From the NCBI GenBank assembly GCA_014382645.1, contig JACNJI010000207.1, forward strand, positions 1-8,054: 8,054 nucleotides of DNA, written 5' to 3'. Positions 7,079-8,054 of the stretch are shown one piece after another (the first letter of the stretch is position 1; each line of letters starts with the position of its first letter). Under the pieces are notes generated by a model. That model worked only from the letters and a program-made list of their open reading frames with translations, did not search any database and was not told the DNA's origin. Made by a program: the position numbers and the translations under genes. This DNA is from Verrucomicrobiota bacterium (lineage in GTDB: Bacteria > Verrucomicrobiota > Verrucomicrobiia > Opitutales > Seribacteraceae).

Positions 7079-7589
7079 TCAGTGAAAGCGAAAGGAATAG
7101 AGATCACACTCGTTCATCACGAAACGCATCCGCACGGGGCGCCCGGCGAGGGAAGCCAGCTTGGCGTTGCCTTTCCATTGAACTTAGAGATCGATGCCGT
7201 CTCCGTAGACGGGCCGCAATCTTTCAGGGAGAACCCTGGAGTCGCCTTTACGTCCTCGGTCTGCAACTCCACGCGCAGGCCTCCAACGGCGCTTGTGCTG
7301 AGATTCAATTCAAGTTGTTTTCCGGCGAAGATCAGGGGCTTCGTCAGGACTTCGGCTTTCGTCGCGCCGGCGTTGATCGAATGAAGCCGTCCGTTCGCAG
7401 GACGTAGCGGTCGCCGCTGGGGTGGTAGATCGAGAGTTTCTTGGGGCCGCTTTGAATGACGTTCTGGGCGACGTAGTTTGAGCGGTTTTTCCAACGTTCC
7501 GGATCCATGCCTGGGTGCATGAAGGCGTGCGTGAAGCTTCGATCGTATTTCTCGGAGCCGGCACGCGTGGTCATGAACAGAATGAACCC
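7079..7589 (-). pseudogene. Decayed C-terminal fragment of a secreted glycosidase-like protein of PVC bacteria
   Basis: Joining the three minus frames gives one continuous C-terminal region: GFILFMTTRAGSEKYDRSF and HAFMHPGMDPERW in the first frame, INAGATKAEVLTKPL and QLELNLSTSAVGGLRVELQT and PGFSLKDC in the second, then PVYGDGIDL, WKGNAKLASLAGRPVRMRF and VMNECDLYSFRF in the third. This pattern ends many large secreted proteins of Planctomycetota and Verrucomicrobiota with glycosidase-like propeller domains; the family is named from memory. Lesions are a one-base loss near 7376-7383, another near 7208-7216 and an in-frame TAA at 7184-7186; the natural end is the TGA at 7079-7081. Homology stops at about 7589, where a TGA lies in frame and the 70-base repeat begins, so most of the gene (several hundred codons) is gone. 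A 174-residue frame over 7117-7641 is an accidental fusion of repeat and fragment. Confidence 0.72.
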
Positions 7590-7652
7590 CCTTCATCCCC
7601 AAGTCTGATCGCGCCTTGGGCGCGTGAGGGCAGAAAGGCAATTTCTATCAGT
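7583..7652. repeat. 70-base direct repeat, copy 1, with hairpin
   Basis: Begins TGAACCCCCTTCATCCCC and ends CTATCAGT. It aligns with the copy at 7754-7822 at 62 of 70 columns with one gap (counted by eye). The centre holds a perfect hairpin, CGCGCC-TTG-GGCGCG (about 7609-7624), followed by GAGGGCAGAAAGG. The inner segment from CTGAT to ATCAG has 5-base inverted ends. Its left edge coincides with the end of pseudogene homology. Confidence 0.8.
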
Positions 7653-7753
7653 ATCGGAGCCTGAAGCCCACGACCTGCCCTAAAACGCTTGCACGGAAGG
7701 CAAAAAAAATCTCAACTGGGCTCATGAAAGGGAGAAAACCCCCTTCTTCCCCC
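7653..7753. other. 101-base spacer between the direct repeats
   Basis: The repeat starts are 171 bases apart, so repeat plus spacer could be one longer unit of which the second copy is incomplete. The spacer has a run of eight A near 7702 and, next to copy 2, AACCCCCTTCTTCCCC (about 7736-7751), a near copy of the repeat's first 16 bases. The minus-strand frames across it are short, overlap the repeats and show no family; I do not call a gene. Confidence 0.4.
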
Positions 7754-7822
7754 TGAACCCCCTTCATCCCCATTCTGATCGCGCCATCGGTGCGGGAGGG
7801 CAGAAAGGAAATTCCTATCAGT
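7754..7822. repeat. 70-base direct repeat, copy 2 (69 bases), with hairpin
   Basis: Same start and end words as copy 1. The central hairpin is kept as CGCGCC-ATC-GGTGCG: the loop differs and one stem position changed C to T, leaving a G-T (G-U in RNA) pair, so the stem is preserved while the loop drifts. It ends 18 bases before the DUF1501 start codon and thus occupies that gene's promoter or leader. Confidence 0.8.
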
Positions 7823-7840
7823 CTTAGCGTAATTGTGAAA

Positions 7841-8054
7841 ATGACAGAAACCGACCGCACCCACAGACAATCGACTCTGAGATCCGTGCCTCATCCGAAA
7901 TTACGCAACCGACGCTCGTTCCTCGGTAATCTGACCACTTCGGCGGGTGGTATAGCGTTGGCCCAGTTGCTGGCTCGTGATGGGTTGTTGGCGGCGGAGA
8001 AAAAACCGCCGATTCGGCCCCTGATCGACCCATCACGGCCTTACGCCTCTCGTA
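7841..8054 (+). CDS. DUF1501 family protein, Tat-exported, N-terminal part
   Basis: The plus frame is open from the ATG at 7841 to the right edge (71 residues). Residues 21-45 carry a twin-arginine signal: RNRRSFLGNLTTSAGG, then IALAQLLARDGLLAA. After it, KKPPIRPLIDPSRPYASR matches the segment that in DUF1501 proteins (sulfatase/alkaline-phosphatase-fold, very abundant in Planctomycetota and Verrucomicrobiota) precedes the catalytic-like domain. Members are usually encoded beside a DUF1553/DUF1549 cytochrome-type partner; none is upstream here, so a partner may lie beyond the window. The first 15 residues are polar and variable; a GTG at 7886-7888 (giving a protein beginning at PHPKLRNRRSFL) is an alternative start. 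GTGAAA just before the ATG is a poor ribosome binding site. This is the only plus-strand gene, running away from the minus-strand block. Confidence 0.8.
   Translation, partial: MTETDRTHRQSTLRSVPHPKLRNRRSFLGNLTTSAGGIALAQLLARDGLLAAEKKPPIRPLIDPSRPYASR

Noticed and set aside
7583..7822. CRISPR array or IS ends
   Set aside because: Only two diverged copies of a 70-base element with a 101-base spacer, no cas or transposase gene and no target-site duplication seen.
7648..7860. 70-residue minus-strand frame through the repeats and into the DUF1501 start
   Set aside because: Built from repeat copy 2 and the spacer and overlapping the DUF1501 gene head-on; no family, best explained by the repeat.

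Overview
The window looks like a chromosomal stretch from a PVC-group bacterium, most likely Verrucomicrobiota or Planctomycetota. This is inferred from protein types, not from a marker gene: a Tat-exported DUF1501 protein, PhoD-like and purple-acid-phosphatase-like exported metallophosphoesterases, fasciclin (FAS1) proteins beside an ECF sigma/anti-sigma locus, and a decayed secreted protein ending in the RFVM..DLYSFRF type of C-terminus common in those phyla. Clear Shine-Dalgarno sequences are missing before most starts.

Layout. Everything recognisable from 1 to about 7589 lies on the minus strand; the only plus-strand gene begins at 7841. Reading left to right: (1) a PhoD-like phosphatase cut by the left edge (1-707); (2) a purple-acid-phosphatase-like enzyme (793-2007); (3) a secreted alpha/beta hydrolase (2141-3010); (4) a damaged regulatory pair, an ECF sigma factor whose region 4 is cut off (3492-4088) abutting an out-of-frame C-terminal remnant of an RskA-type anti-sigma factor (3098-3544); (5) a three-FAS1-domain exported protein (4163-5857); (6) a convincing rho-independent terminator (about 5895-5934); (7) a single-FAS1 exported protein (5954-6700); (8) a mostly empty stretch (6701-7078); (9) a pseudogene that uses all three minus frames and has an in-frame stop (7079-7589); (10) two 70-base direct repeats carrying a conserved hairpin (7583-7652 and 7754-7822); (11) the start of a DUF1501 gene (7841 to the right edge).

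How it fits together. Nearly every product carries an export signal, so the window encodes envelope or periplasmic functions: phosphate-ester hydrolysis, ester or carbohydrate processing, and FAS1 adhesion or scaffold proteins. The ECF sigma/anti-sigma pair beside the fasciclin genes suggests an envelope-related regulon, but as read here the sigma has lost its promoter -35-binding helix and the anti-sigma has lost its sigma-binding domain. Either a deletion has inactivated the switch or the assembly is wrong at about 3543. Both fasciclin proteins end in a similar, unnamed helical tail, the best candidate here for an undescribed domain. No CRISPR array, RNA gene, transposase or defence system was recognised.
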